Source of the DNA: an uncultured Eubacteriales bacterium
GTDB lineage: Bacteria > Bacillota > Clostridia > Peptostreptococcales > Anaerovoracaceae
NCBI GenBank assembly: GCA_902774265.1
Contig: CACYHR010000006.1
Location: 1-64,000 of the forward strand
Length of the DNA: 64,000 nt
Reading direction: 5' to 3'
Shown here piece by piece: positions 53,782-63,263 of this stretch (position 1 is its first letter; each line of letters begins with the position of its first letter). The notes under the pieces were generated by a model. It saw only the letters and a program-made list of their open reading frames with translations, did not search any database and was not told where the DNA came from. The position numbers were made by a program, and so were the translations under genes.

Positions 53782-54214
53782 TCGCGCTTGTCGGAGCAGA
53801 GATAAAAGCCGTGCATGCGTCGAAAACTGTGCTGGCGCCTGATACGGTCATAGCCTGATACAGGCCGCTTGCACCTATGATCACTCCTGATACGATAGCA
53901 ATGATGATCGGGGATCTCAGCATGTTCATGACGAGTTCCCTGATATCTGCTTTTTCATCTCCATCCATGGATAAGAGTATTCACGCTCTGATCCGTAAAG
54001 CATGGTAAACAGAGCATATCCGAGCATTCCCGCTTCGAATCCCGTCGTAAGGAAGGGAACAAAGCGGGAACGCCGGAAGCGCTATGTTTACTGCTACATT
54101 CTTGAGTGACTGTACGCCCTCCCGGGAAATTATCTCATTTTTTCTACAGATTACCCCTATCCCCAGCATTATGATTACCGGGAGGACCGTACTGCTCACT
54201 TCGAATATTTGCAT
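53782..54214 (-). pseudogene. AEC-family (auxin efflux carrier) transporter remnant
   Basis: Reading on the minus strand, the first 54 or so codons (MQIFEVSSTVLPVIIMLGIG, REGVQSLKNVAVNIALPA) are a typical AEC N-terminus. The frame then shifts: another frame gives GFEAGMLGYALFTMLYG, a typical third segment, and a third piece gives EKADIRELVMNMLRSPIIIAIVSGVIIGASGLYQAM and FISAPTSAIIAQ, from the middle of the family. Large parts between them and the whole C-terminal half are missing, and the remnant stops at the NUDIX gene. It lies four bases from araD on the same strand, so it may once have been an accessory transporter of that locus. Confidence 0.8.
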
Positions 54215-54217
54215 AGT

Positions 54218-54910
54218 TTATTTACCCTGTCCGTAATAAGCATTCTTGCCGTGCTTTCTCAGATAGTGTTTATCGAGAAGCTCCTGTTGTATATCTCTGT
54301 GCTCAGGATTGAGCATAAGCGCATGATAATCCATGAATGCGACCTCTTCCATAACAACTGCGTTATGTACTGCATTCATAGGATCGGTTCCCCATGCAAA
54401 AGGTCCGTGAGAGTAAGTCAGAACTCCCGGGACAGCGGCTGGATCTTTGCCTTCAAAAGCCTCGATGATGACTTTGCCGGTTTCCTTCTCATACTCTCCC
54501 GAGATCTCTTCTGCTGTCATAGGACGCGTGCAAGGAATGTCTCCGTAGAAATAATCGGCGTGTGTAGTACCCATTGCAGGTATAGCCATGCCTGCCTGTG
54601 CAAAGCTTGTCGCCCAGCGCGAGTGTGTATGAACGATGCCGCCGCATTCAGGGAATGCTTTGTACAGCTCAACGTGAGTAGGTGTATCACTTGATGGTTT
54701 CCACTTGCCTTCTACGACCTTGCCGTCGAGATCGACAACGACCATATCCTCCGGCGACATGCCGTCATACGGAACGCCGGATGGTTTGATAACAACGAGG
54801 CCGCTCTCTCTGTCGATACCTGAGACATTGCCCCAGGTGAAGGTGATAAGACCGTATTCAGGAAGCTTGAGATTAGCTTCGCATACTGTTTTTTTGAGTT
54901 CTTCGAGCAT
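54218..54910 (-). CDS. araD: L-ribulose-5-phosphate 4-epimerase
   Basis: Converts L-ribulose 5-phosphate to D-xylulose 5-phosphate, feeding pentoses into the pentose phosphate pathway. Class II aldolase fold, 230 residues. Visible are GNVSGIDR (about 28), [22 protein letters not shown] (about 42-63), [29 protein letters not shown] with two metal His residues (about 95-97) and the third His in [17 protein letters not shown] lies before the ATG at 54910. It follows the FGGY kinase by 59 bases and is probably co-transcribed with it. Confidence 0.95.
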   Translation of the reverse strand: MLEELKKTVCEANLKLPEYGLITFTWGNVSGIDRESGLVVIKPSGVPYDGMSPEDMVVVDLDGKVVEGKWKPSSDTPTHVELYKAFPECGGIVHTHSRWATSFAQAGMAIPAMGTTHADYFYGDIPCTRPMTAEEISGEYEKETGKVIIEAFEGKDPAAVPGVLTYSHGPFAWGTDPMNAVHNAVVMEEVAFMDYHALMLNPEHRDIQQELLDKHYLRKHGKNAYYGQGK

Positions 54911-54969
54911 TGGAATCTCCTTTATAAAATTGCTTGCTGTAAATATATTATTTCTCTGTAGGTTTCCTC

Positions 54970-56538
54970 TTAAATTGCGCTGACAGCCGCTGTCTCCACA
55001 GGCAGTGCCTTTCTGTATCTTGTCAGGAAGATGTTGAATCCTGCGATGTCCGATTCTTCAGCCATAACAGTATTTACGGATGATCCTGCGAATACTCTGT
55101 TGTCGAGATAGTCAGGAAGTGATTCACCCTCTGCTTTGTTCAGCATGTATGCAGCAAGCAGCGCGATACCGTAAGGACCTCCTTCTCCTGCTGTTTCCAT
55201 GACAGATACAGGGGAGCCGACAGCAGCGGAAAGCATGCGCTGTCCTACCTCCGGAGTCTTGAAGAAACCGCCGTGTCCGTATAGTTTATCGACTTCCACG
55301 CCTTCGGTCTGCGTAAGAATATCCAGTCCGATCTTGAGAGTGGCAAGTGCAGACAGGATGTGTGTCCTCATAAAGTTGGCAAGCGTAAAGTTCGAATCAG
55401 GAACCCTTACGAATAAAGGCCTTCCGGCATCGAGATCTGTAACGCCTTCACCTGAGAAATAGTTAAAGCTCAGAAGACCGCCGCAGTCAGGGTCTCCTTC
55501 GAGAGCTTTTCTGAACAGCATTGTGAAAAGCTCGCCTTTATTCTGACCGGCACCGATCATTTCAGCAAATTCGCTGAGAAGGTTCACCCATGCATTGATA
55601 TCCGATGTGCAGTTGTTGCAGTGTACCATTGCAACAGGGGAGCCGTCAGGTGTAGTGACCATATCGATCTCACGGTGAACACCGAGTTTTTTATCTGTAA
55701 CGATCATCGCAAAGTCCGATGTTCCTGCAGAGACATTGCCTGTGCGGACACGTACCGAATTGGTGGCAGCCATACCCGTTCCGGCATCACCTTCGCAAGG
55801 ACATACAGGGATGCCTGCTTTGAGTGTGCCGCTCGGATCGAGGAAACGAGCTCCTTCCTCTGTGAGACAGCCCGCGTTTTCACCTGCAGTCAGAACCTCA
55901 GGCAGTATATCTCTCAGTTTCCATCCGAATCCGCTTGTTGAAAGCAGAGCATCGAACTGCTGGACCATGGTTTCATCATAGTCGAGCTTTTCCGAATCGA
56001 TAGGGAACATTCCCGATGCTTCTCCAACACCCATTACCTTGCAGCCTGTCATCTTCCAGTGGATGTATCCTGCCAGAGTCGTCAGATAGGCGATATCTCC
56101 GACATGGCTTTCCTGATTGAGGATTGCCTGATAGAGATGGGCGATGCTCCATCTCTGCGGGATATTGAAGCCGAAGAGTTCTGTCAGTTCCTCAGCTGCA
56201 ACACCTGTAATAGTGTTGCGCCATGTGCGGAACTCTGCGAGCTGATTGCCGTCTTTATCAAAAGGCAGGTATCCGTGCATCATTGCGGAAACGCCGATCG
56301 CACCTACTGTGTCAAGTTCTGTTCCGAACTTTGATCTGACATCCTCGCGCAGAGCTGCATAGCAAGCCTGTACTCCGGTATGGACTGCCTCCATCGAATA
56401 TGTCCATATTCCGTCCACCAGCTGGTTTTCCCATTCATAATCGCCGGATGCTGCAGGGATATGATTCTCATCGATAAGGACTGCCTTGATTCGTGTTGAG
56501 CCTAATTCTATTCCAAGTGTAGCTTTGCTCAGATCCAT
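54970..56538 (-). CDS. FGGY-family carbohydrate kinase (ribulokinase-like)
   Basis: Sugar kinase of 522 residues. The N-terminal phosphate loop is [16 protein letters not shown] (about 7-22); the second half carries [10 protein letters not shown] and [21 protein letters not shown], typical of the FGGY nucleotide-binding region. In context with araD it probably phosphorylates L-ribulose (AraB role), though xylulose is possible. ATG 56538 (MDLSK) is preferred to ATG 56562 because GGAAGAAC lies between them at ribosome-site distance. Divergent from the sensor kinase, with a 213-base intergenic region. Confidence 0.9.
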   Translation of the reverse strand: MDLSKATLGIELGSTRIKAVLIDENHIPAASGDYEWENQLVDGIWTYSMEAVHTGVQACYAALREDVRSKFGTELDTVGAIGVSAMMHGYLPFDKDGNQLAEFRTWRNTITGVAAEELTELFGFNIPQRWSIAHLYQAILNQESHVGDIAYLTTLAGYIHWKMTGCKVMGVGEASGMFPIDSEKLDYDETMVQQFDALLSTSGFGWKLRDILPEVLTAGENAGCLTEEGARFLDPSGTLKAGIPVCPCEGDAGTGMAATNSVRVRTGNVSAGTSDFAMIVTDKKLGVHREIDMVTTPDGSPVAMVHCNNCTSDINAWVNLLSEFAEMIGAGQNKGELFTMLFRKALEGDPDCGGLLSFNYFSGEGVTDLDAGRPLFVRVPDSNFTLANFMRTHILSALATLKIGLDILTQTEGVEVDKLYGHGGFFKTPEVGQRMLSAAVGSPVSVMETAGEGGPYGIALLAAYMLNKAEGESLPDYLDNRVFAGSSVNTVMAEESDIAGFNIFLTRYRKALPVETAAVSAI

Positions 56539-56653
56539 TTTGTGTTCTTCCTTTCCATGCATTTTAGCTTCGGATCCGTCAGGATCCTTTTAGTCCGTCA
56601 AATTATAACATCGGCAAAAATAATACGACAATGTAATAATTTAACGGATATAT

Positions 56654-56704
56654 GGAACAATTTACATATTTATTTATTGTTCCGCGCATGATATTGACTA
56701 TAAT
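56654..56704 (+). promoter_or_regulatory. Palindromic operator overlapping the sensor kinase promoter
   Basis: An 8-bp perfect inverted repeat GGAACAAT (56654-56661) and ATTGTTCC (56676-56683) lies directly before TATAAT (56699-56704). A possible -35 TTGTTC (56677-56682), 16 bases from the -10, overlaps the right arm. Position between the pentose kinase and the sensor kinase suggests a regulator site acting on one or both. Confidence 0.5.
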
Positions 56705-56751
56705 AATAGAAATAGCTTCATGTATATGAATATGCATTGACTTCAGAAAGA

Positions 56752-58440
56752 ATGAATAAACGGATACGGAACAGCATACTTCTTCAGCTGCTATGCATAA
56801 TACTGATAATCCTTCTGGTATTTACCGGGTCTCTTATCGTGTCACAGAGATATATTTTTGACATGTCAAAAGCGAACTCCGAAACCCTGTGTAACAATCT
56901 TATGGATCAGATCAATGAATCCCTCACTTTTCACAGAGACAGACTGCGCTATCAGGCGACATATTTTTTCAGAGATCCGGAACTGAATGATAATGAATTT
57001 AATGCGGATGATCCATCTCAGTCCATGAGCAGTCAGCTTCTTCATCTGTATTCCCAGATCACAGCACAGAACAGGGATGTAATAGCTATGATGCTGTTTG
57101 ACAAAGACATGAACGAAGTAGCGCATCTCGGCCGTAACGCCAAGCTTCCCCAAGACAGGATATACCTTCGTACCGCAGAGGATTTTGACGCTGGACATTA
57201 TCTCGGCAATGACTTTGACTATAATTACGCATATTATTATCCGATCTATACCACCGTTGACGGTAAACTTGCAATAGACGGAATGTGCGTGTTCATCATG
57301 GAGCACTGGGTTATCGACGGAAATATACGGAGTATTCTGGCCGGCCACAGCGCAGCTGCCATGCTGAGCGATTCAAAGATCTCTGAGCTTGCCGTATATA
57401 AAAGCGGTGAGATAGATCCGGATATTACTATGAATGAGATTAGTAATGATCCGGCATACATATACAAAGAGGGTGAGTGGGATAACGGTATCAAGGTTGC
57501 TGTTGCTGTCAATATTTTTGCCAATACCGAGGGCAACCAAAGGACAAGAACCCTGGTGATACTTGCGTATTCCGTATCGATACTGCTGATGCTGCTGCTG
57601 ATAGGCTATTCATATTTCCGCATGGCAAAACCTATCGATCAGATCACGGAGTTTATAAACCGGGCAATACGAAACCCTGATGAAAGGCTGAATATGCACA
57701 GAACCGACGATATCGGTGTCGTAGCGTCGAGCCTTGACAGGCTTCTTGATGAAAACAAACGGATGATAGAAGAACTTAAGACCGGCAAAATCACATTGTA
57801 CGAGACAAAACTGGCGCGTCAGAAAATGGAGATACTGGCTTACAGGAATCAGATCAATCCGCATTTTCTCTATAACACTCTGTCGTGTATGAGAGATATG
57901 GCTCTGATACATGATGAGGATGATATAGCTGATATGGCAATGTCTCTTTCGGATATTTTCAGATACGCTGTAAAGGGCAGCAATATAGTGACATTCCGTG
58001 ACGAAGTGCAGTATATAGAAAAATACGCAAGCATCATCAACTACCGGTTCTCCGGCAAGATATCCATAATCACCGATATTGCAGATGAGGTGCTCGATAA
58101 GCCGGCTATAAGATTTCTGCTGCAGCCGCTCGTGGAAAACTCTGTCTTCCACGGTCTGGAGGAGTCGGTCGAACCCGGCTATGTTTCTACTAGAGTCTTC
58201 ATGAACGGCGGAAGGATAGAGATAGCAGTAGAGGATAACGGAGTAGGAATGGACGAGGACACGCTGGAAGCTGTACGGGAGATGATAGACGATCCGGGTG
58301 AGAGCACCAGCATAGGTCTGAGCAATATAGTGCAGAGACTCAGACTGTTTTATGATGATGAATACACTGTCACAGTAGACAGTATAAAAGGAGAAGGAAC
58401 CAGTATAGTAATATCTCTGCCGGACCACATCAAAAAATAG
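56752..58440 (+). CDS. YesM-type sensor histidine kinase
   Basis: Membrane sensor of about 562 residues. The N-terminal helix (about 8-32) and a second (about 270-290) enclose a large extracytoplasmic sensing domain. A HAMP-like segment follows (PIDQITEFINRAIRN), then the His_kinase domain with the phosphoacceptor His in RNQINPHFLYNTLSCMRDMA (about 370), and a HATPase region with LLQPLVENSVFHGLEES, DNGVGMDE and GIGLSNIVQRL-type motifs (STSIGLSNIVQRL). It pairs with the AraC-type regulator 47 bases downstream. ATG 56752 is chosen over a TTG at 56737; the ribosome site AGAAAG is weak. Confidence 0.92.
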   Translation: MNKRIRNSILLQLLCIILIILLVFTGSLIVSQRYIFDMSKANSETLCNNLMDQINESLTFHRDRLRYQATYFFRDPELNDNEFNADDPSQSMSSQLLHLYSQITAQNRDVIAMMLFDKDMNEVAHLGRNAKLPQDRIYLRTAEDFDAGHYLGNDFDYNYAYYYPIYTTVDGKLAIDGMCVFIMEHWVIDGNIRSILAGHSAAAMLSDSKISELAVYKSGEIDPDITMNEISNDPAYIYKEGEWDNGIKVAVAVNIFANTEGNQRTRTLVILAYSVSILLMLLLIGYSYFRMAKPIDQITEFINRAIRNPDERLNMHRTDDIGVVASSLDRLLDENKRMIEELKTGKITLYETKLARQKMEILAYRNQINPHFLYNTLSCMRDMALIHDEDDIADMAMSLSDIFRYAVKGSNIVTFRDEVQYIEKYASIINYRFSGKISIITDIADEVLDKPAIRFLLQPLVENSVFHGLEESVEPGYVSTRVFMNGGRIEIAVEDNGVGMDEDTLEAVREMIDDPGESTSIGLSNIVQRLRLFYDDEYTVTVDSIKGEGTSIVISLPDHIKK

Positions 58441-58487
58441 TTCGGATAAAGGTGGCATAACGAACTGAACGCAGGAGGAGAGGAAAC

Positions 58488-59219
58488 ATGCTGACGGTAT
58501 ATATTGCTGATGATGAAGTCTGGATCACACTGGGACTGACCAAACTTCTCGAGAAATCAGGATTTGACATATGGGTCGTCGGAACAGCAAATAACGGTAT
58601 TACGGCCAGAGAGGAACTGGCTGAATTCAAGCCGGATATACTGTTTACTGATATACGCATGCCCGGAGCGACCGGACTGGAGCTGCTTCGCGAAATTCCT
58701 GATATTTCGCCATCAACGAAAGTAGTGCTGATATCGGGGTATGCAGAGTTTTCATATGCACAGGAAGCGGTGCAGCATCATGCATATGACTATCTGCTCA
58801 AACCGATCAAAGAGGAAGAGCTTGCCAGGATACTGAGCAATGTAACTGCAGATGACAGCGGGGAGAAAACCCCGGAGGGGAAGAGTGTTCAGGTACCGGA
58901 AAGAATGATTGACCGTGTCATCAATGATATAAGGGATCATTATACAGAAGATATACAGCTCACCACTCTGGCCTCAAAGTATACAGTCAGCATAGCGAGA
59001 CTGAGTACGGAAATAAAAAAGAAGATCGGCATGACTTTTTCTGACTATGTGACTCAGCTTCGTATACAGAGGGCCAAGGAACTGCTGTCGGATGATTCAA
59101 TGTCTATCAGTGAAATCGCTGAGATAGTCGGATATAACGATTATTTCTATTTCATCAAAGTGTTCAAAAAAGTCCAGGGAATATCACCGAGCAAATACCG
59201 CAAATCTCTGCAGGAGTAG
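58488..59219 (+). CDS. AraC-type response regulator (YesN-like)
   Basis: Protein of 243 residues. The receiver domain (about 1-120) has the acidic pair DDE near 7-9, the phosphorylated Asp in DILFTDIRMPG (about 54) and KPI (about 104). The C-terminal AraC/XylS double helix-turn-helix (about 140-240) shows YTVSIARLSTEIKKKIGMTFSDYV and ISEIAEIVGYNDYFYFIKVFKK. It probably activates the sugar ABC genes downstream when the sensor detects the sugar or the loaded binding protein. AGGAGGAGAGG precedes the ATG. Confidence 0.94.
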   Translation: MLTVYIADDEVWITLGLTKLLEKSGFDIWVVGTANNGITAREELAEFKPDILFTDIRMPGATGLELLREIPDISPSTKVVLISGYAEFSYAQEAVQHHAYDYLLKPIKEEELARILSNVTADDSGEKTPEGKSVQVPERMIDRVINDIRDHYTEDIQLTTLASKYTVSIARLSTEIKKKIGMTFSDYVTQLRIQRAKELLSDDSMSISEIAEIVGYNDYFYFIKVFKKVQGISPSKYRKSLQE

Positions 59220-59258
59220 CTGCAGGGGCAGGACTGACAGAGGGCAATTCGCACTTCA

Positions 59259-59290
59259 GGGACCGGAGATCAGCTTCGGCTCCCTTTTTT
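59259..59290 (+). terminator. Terminator after the response regulator
   Basis: GGGACCG (59259-59265) pairs with CGGCTCCC (59277-59284, one bulged C), followed by TTTTTT (59285-59290). Confidence 0.7.
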
Positions 59291-59458
59291 CATGCAGGCA
59301 AAAATTTTTACCAAAAAACGAAAATGAGTCGATACCTTTGGAAGCATCGATGCAATATCATACGAATAGGTCAGGGCAGACTGTATGGCTCTGGTCACAA
59401 AACAAAATTCACGGAATGTGCGGCCTTCAGCTGCACGATATGTAAATGGAGGAAGAAG

Positions 59459-60634
59459 ATGAAAAAAAGCAATATTAAGAGGATGCTGGCTCTCTTACTG
59501 GCAGTCCTGATGGTATTTTCGCTTGCAGCATGCGGTGGCGGAAGCAGCGAATCTACTGAAGAATCTACTGAGACAGAAGCTCCTGCTGATGGAAAGATCA
59601 AGATCGGCGTTTCCATCTGGAGTTCCACAGACGTTCTCGGCTCCCAGTGCAAGATGATCATTGACGAAGCTGCAAAAGCACTCGGCGTTGAGGTTCAGTA
59701 TGTAGACCAGGGTCACGTATCCGAAAAGGTAACAGCATCTGTTGAGCAGCTCTGCGCAGCAGGATGCCAGGGAATCATCATCTGCAACAGTTCAGATACA
59801 GAGATGGCTTCCGCAATCAAGACATGTAATGACAACGGCGTATATCTTGCACAGTTCTTCCGTATTATAAGCGAAAAAGACAGCGCAGATATCTTCAAAG
59901 CAGCAACAGATTCCCCTTACTATGTTGGAGCTGTACATGAGAACGAACCTGAAAACGGCGAGAAACTTGTTCAGATCCTTCTCGACAAGGGCGACAGAAA
60001 CATCGGTCTCATCGGCTGGGAGCAGGGCGATGCTACATGGCTCGGCAGATGGGAAGGCTACAAGGCCGGCGTAGAAAAGTGGAACAGCGAGCATCCTGAT
60101 GATAAGGCAACTCTTTCTGAGCCACAGTATGCAGGTACTTCTTCAGAGGGCGGCTCCAAGGCTGCAGAGGCTCTGATGAGCGCTAATCCTGATCTTGATG
60201 CTCTTATCCCTGCAGGCGGCGGCGGAGATCCGCTCCAGGGTGCTATCGCAGCAGTTGAGCGTGCAGGCAAGACAAAAGACATCGATATCGTTTCCACAGA
60301 CTTCCTTCCGGATCTCGGAGAGAGACTTGAGAACGGCAGCATGGCAGGCGAGTCCGGCGGACACTACTGCGACCCACTGTTCGCATTCATGGCAGTATAC
60401 AATGCAGTGAAGGGCAACTACACAGGAATCGAAGGCAAATTTGAAGATATTCCGTTCCCTTACCTGTATGTATCTTCACCGGAAGACTATGCAGACTATG
60501 AGAAATATTTCGTAGATCAGCTCCCGTACACTGATGAAGAACTCGTAGAAATGTCAGAACTCGACATGGAAGGCCTGAAGGCAAAGGCAGCATCATTATC
60601 GATCGAAGATGCAGCTGCAAGATCCGGCAAATAG
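59459..60634 (+). CDS. Sugar ABC transporter substrate-binding lipoprotein
   Basis: Protein of 391 residues. The lipoprotein signal ends LAAC (Cys about 23), followed by a Gly/Ser/Glu linker. The periplasmic-binding-protein-4 domain has IKIGVSIWSSTDVLGSQCKMI, QLCAAGCQGIIIC, GDRNIGLIGWEQGD and DIVSTDFLPDLG, as in ribose and galactose binding proteins. The ATG at 59459 follows GGAGGAAG and opens the signal peptide; an upstream in-frame ATG at 59324 lies in the leader. Ligand probably a pentose or ketose, from the araD and kinase genes nearby. No convincing promoter is visible in 59291-59458. Confidence 0.92.
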   Translation: MKKSNIKRMLALLLAVLMVFSLAACGGGSSESTEESTETEAPADGKIKIGVSIWSSTDVLGSQCKMIIDEAAKALGVEVQYVDQGHVSEKVTASVEQLCAAGCQGIIICNSSDTEMASAIKTCNDNGVYLAQFFRIISEKDSADIFKAATDSPYYVGAVHENEPENGEKLVQILLDKGDRNIGLIGWEQGDATWLGRWEGYKAGVEKWNSEHPDDKATLSEPQYAGTSSEGGSKAAEALMSANPDLDALIPAGGGGDPLQGAIAAVERAGKTKDIDIVSTDFLPDLGERLENGSMAGESGGHYCDPLFAFMAVYNAVKGNYTGIEGKFEDIPFPYLYVSSPEDYADYEKYFVDQLPYTDEELVEMSELDMEGLKAKAASLSIEDAAARSGK

Positions 60635-60647
60635 GATATAAGTTACT

Positions 60648-60742
60648 GGGGGACTATCTTTCGGGGTACTTTACCGGGGGACAGTCCCCTTCGATTATCT
60701 GGATGACAGCGGCCGGTATCGTGATAAACGACACCGGCTGTC
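60648..60742 (+). other. Two intercistronic hairpins after the binding protein gene
   Basis: GGGGACT (60649-60655) pairs with AGTCCCC (60683-60689), and GACAG..CCGGT (60705-60717) pairs with ACCGGCTGTC (60733-60742, with a 3-base bulge). Neither is followed by a T-tract. Such stems between a binding-protein gene and its permease typically stabilise the upstream mRNA so that binding protein exceeds transporter. Confidence 0.55.
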
Positions 60743-60768
60743 TATGGCTAATGAAAGAGGTGGATTAG

Positions 60769-61737
60769 ATGGTTTCTGCTGACGAAACTAAAGTAAAAAA
60801 AGGCATGTCCGGAACCGTAAAAGGGTATCTGATCCTTATTGGACTCGTTGTCCTCTCATGGGCAGTTTTCAAAGTCCTGACTCCCGGTAATTTCGGTTCA
60901 CCTGCCAATCTCCTCAGCTATTTCGAGGCATCACTCCTCGCGGCTGTTGGAGCTGTAGGATTTTATTTCGTAATGGTAATGGGCATGTTCGACTTTTCTA
61001 TCGGAGCAAATATTATGCTCTCCGCGATAGTCGGATGTGTTTTCGCAACACGCTTCGGAATGGGTTATGCCGGTCTCATCATAGGCAGCATTCTGACCGG
61101 TGCGATCGTTGGCCTTCTCAACGGATTCTTTTATGTAAAACTCAGGATCCCGTCAATGATCGTTACGACAGGTCTGGCTCTCATATACGAATCAGTTGCG
61201 AACTTTATAGCAGGTGGTGTGGAACAGACACTTCCATCCAACCTGAGAGCGCTCGGCCAGATGCCGGGCAACCTGATTCTGGCTGTACTTGCTTTCGCGG
61301 GTGCATATATTCTGCTTAACTACACCAAAGTAGGAACATATACATACGCTATCGGAAGCAACGAATTCGTAGCCAAGAATATGGGTATCAATGTCAATTT
61401 CTACAAGGTGCTCGCATTCATCATAAGCGGAGCATTCTTCGGAATCATGGCTGTACTGACTATCAGCTATGGTTCATCAATGGTAGCTGTTACAGGTATG
61501 GCATCAATGAGCCGTAACTTCGTTCCGACAATGGGCTGTTTCTTCGGCCTTGCATTCAAGAAATACGGAATGCCGCTCCCTGCTATCATTATCGGTGAGT
61601 TCGTTATCAACATCATATTCTTCGGATTCATCGCACTCGGAGCTCCGACAGCTATTCAGGACGTTATCACAGGACTTGCACTCCTTATCGTAGTAACAAT
61701 GACTACTAAGGTAACAAAGGGCGAGATTGTTAAATAG
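60769..61737 (+). CDS. Sugar ABC transporter permease 1 (RbsC-like)
   Basis: Membrane protein of 322 residues in the BPD_transp_2 family, with about eight to ten helices. Recognisable parts are FYFVMVMGMFDFSIGANIMLSAIVGC, LNGFFYVKLRIPSMIVTTGLALIYE and FVAKNMGINVNFYKVLAFIISGAFFGIMAVL, with the conserved region that contacts the ATPase (GSNEFVAKNMGI). AGAGGTGG precedes ATG 60769. It pairs with a second, different permease at 63264, so the importer is probably a heterodimer. Confidence 0.92.
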   Translation: MVSADETKVKKGMSGTVKGYLILIGLVVLSWAVFKVLTPGNFGSPANLLSYFEASLLAAVGAVGFYFVMVMGMFDFSIGANIMLSAIVGCVFATRFGMGYAGLIIGSILTGAIVGLLNGFFYVKLRIPSMIVTTGLALIYESVANFIAGGVEQTLPSNLRALGQMPGNLILAVLAFAGAYILLNYTKVGTYTYAIGSNEFVAKNMGINVNFYKVLAFIISGAFFGIMAVLTISYGSSMVAVTGMASMSRNFVPTMGCFFGLAFKKYGMPLPAIIIGEFVINIIFFGFIALGAPTAIQDVITGLALLIVVTMTTKVTKGEIVK

Positions 61738-61751
61738 GAAGGAGAAGTACA

Positions 61752-63251
61752 ATGAGTGAAATCAGATTACAGGTTCAGGATGTGTGCAAAACCTTCGGTA
61801 TAACAAAGGCCCTGAATCATGTATCGTTCGATATCAATAAGGGCGAGGTTCATGCGCTGATCGGTGAGAACGGTTCGGGCAAGTCAACACTTACTAATTC
61901 GCTTACGGGAATCTACCAGAAGGACAGCGGCAAGTTCATTCTTGACGGTAATGAGATCCATCCGAAGAATCAGGTAGAAGCCAACAACGAAGGCGTATCT
62001 ATCATCGTTCAGGAACTCGGTACCCTTGACGGACTGACTGTTGCGGAGAATATCTTCCTCGGACACGAAGAGCGTTTTGTCAAAATGGGAATTAAGAACA
62101 CAAACGCAATGAACCGCGAGGCGAACGAGCTGCTCAAGCAGTACGGCTTTGACCGCATCAAGGCTTCGGACATGGTAGAATCATATAATTTCGAAGACAG
62201 AAAGCTGGTAGAGATCGTCAAGGCTACATATTTCGATCCTAAGATCGTCGTTATCGACGAGACGACAACTGCACTTTCGCAGGAAGGACGTGAAGAGCTC
62301 TATAAGCAGATGAACAGTATCAGAGATAAAGGCAACACTGTCATATTTATCTCTCACGACCTGCCGGAGGTTCTCCGCATGTCCGATACCATAACTGTCC
62401 TCAGAGACGGTATATACATCGACACAGTAAAGAGTGCGGATATCGACGAGGAAGGACTCAAAAAGCTGATGGTCGGCAGAGAAGTCACAGGTCATTACTA
62501 CAGAGCAGACTATGGTGAAAAAATCTCTGACGAAGTAGTTATGTCAGTCAAAAATGTCAGCGTTCCGGGACAGATACACGATATCAATTTCGATCTCCAT
62601 AAGGGTGAGATCCTCGGCTTCGGAGGCCTTTCGGAATCAGGTATGCATGAAATAGGCAAGGCCTGCTTCGGCGCTTCATTCGACAGAGAAGGATCAGTCA
62701 CACTCGCTGACGGAACAGAGATCAACGATATCCCTACAGCTATCAGACACAGCATAGCTTATACATCAAAAGACAGGGATAACGAGTCTATTGTTCTTAA
62801 TCAGAGCATAAGGGAGAATATCTGCCTGCCTTCACTCGATGAGCTTGCAAACAAGATGCATCTGCTCAGCGACAAAAAATTAAAGGATTTCGCTAACGAG
62901 CATGCAGCTGCGATGTCGACTAAGATGCAGAGCGTTGAACAATTTGTTTCGGACCTCTCCGGCGGAAACAAGCAAAAGGTCGTTCTTGCCCGCTGGATCG
63001 GTAAGGATTCGGATATTCTTGTTCTTGACAGCCCTACCCGTGGTATAGACATCAAAGTAAAACAGGATATTTATCAGCTCATGGACAGAATGAGAAAAGA
63101 AGGAAAGTCAATAATCATGATTTCCGAGGAGCTGATGGAGCTTATAGGTATGTGCGACCGTATCATAATCATGAAGGACGGTGCGATAAGCAGCGAACTC
63201 ATGCGTGATCCGGAAATGGATGAGAATTACCTCATCGCAAGCATGGTATAA
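61752..63251 (+). CDS. Sugar ABC transporter ATP-binding protein (RbsA-like)
   Basis: Double ATPase of 499 residues for ribose-type importers. First domain: Walker A GENGSGKST (about 38-46) and Walker B VVIDETTTALS (about 167); its signature region is diverged (ESYNFEDRKLVEI). Second domain: degenerate Walker A (GFGGLSESGMHEIGK, about 294), signature LSGGNKQKV (about 402) and Walker B LVLDSPTRGIDI (about 423). The degenerate second P-loop is usual in RbsA-type proteins. GGAAGGAGAAG precedes the ATG. Confidence 0.94.
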   Translation: MSEIRLQVQDVCKTFGITKALNHVSFDINKGEVHALIGENGSGKSTLTNSLTGIYQKDSGKFILDGNEIHPKNQVEANNEGVSIIVQELGTLDGLTVAENIFLGHEERFVKMGIKNTNAMNREANELLKQYGFDRIKASDMVESYNFEDRKLVEIVKATYFDPKIVVIDETTTALSQEGREELYKQMNSIRDKGNTVIFISHDLPEVLRMSDTITVLRDGIYIDTVKSADIDEEGLKKLMVGREVTGHYYRADYGEKISDEVVMSVKNVSVPGQIHDINFDLHKGEILGFGGLSESGMHEIGKACFGASFDREGSVTLADGTEINDIPTAIRHSIAYTSKDRDNESIVLNQSIRENICLPSLDELANKMHLLSDKKLKDFANEHAAAMSTKMQSVEQFVSDLSGGNKQKVVLARWIGKDSDILVLDSPTRGIDIKVKQDIYQLMDRMRKEGKSIIMISEELMELIGMCDRIIIMKDGAISSELMRDPEMDENYLIASMV

Positions 63252-63263
63252 GGAGGAGTGGTC

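Noticed and set aside
59324..59458. Longer N-terminus for the sugar-binding protein
   Set aside because: The upstream ATG would place 45 residues before a perfect lipoprotein signal peptide; ATG 59459 has a strong ribosome site.
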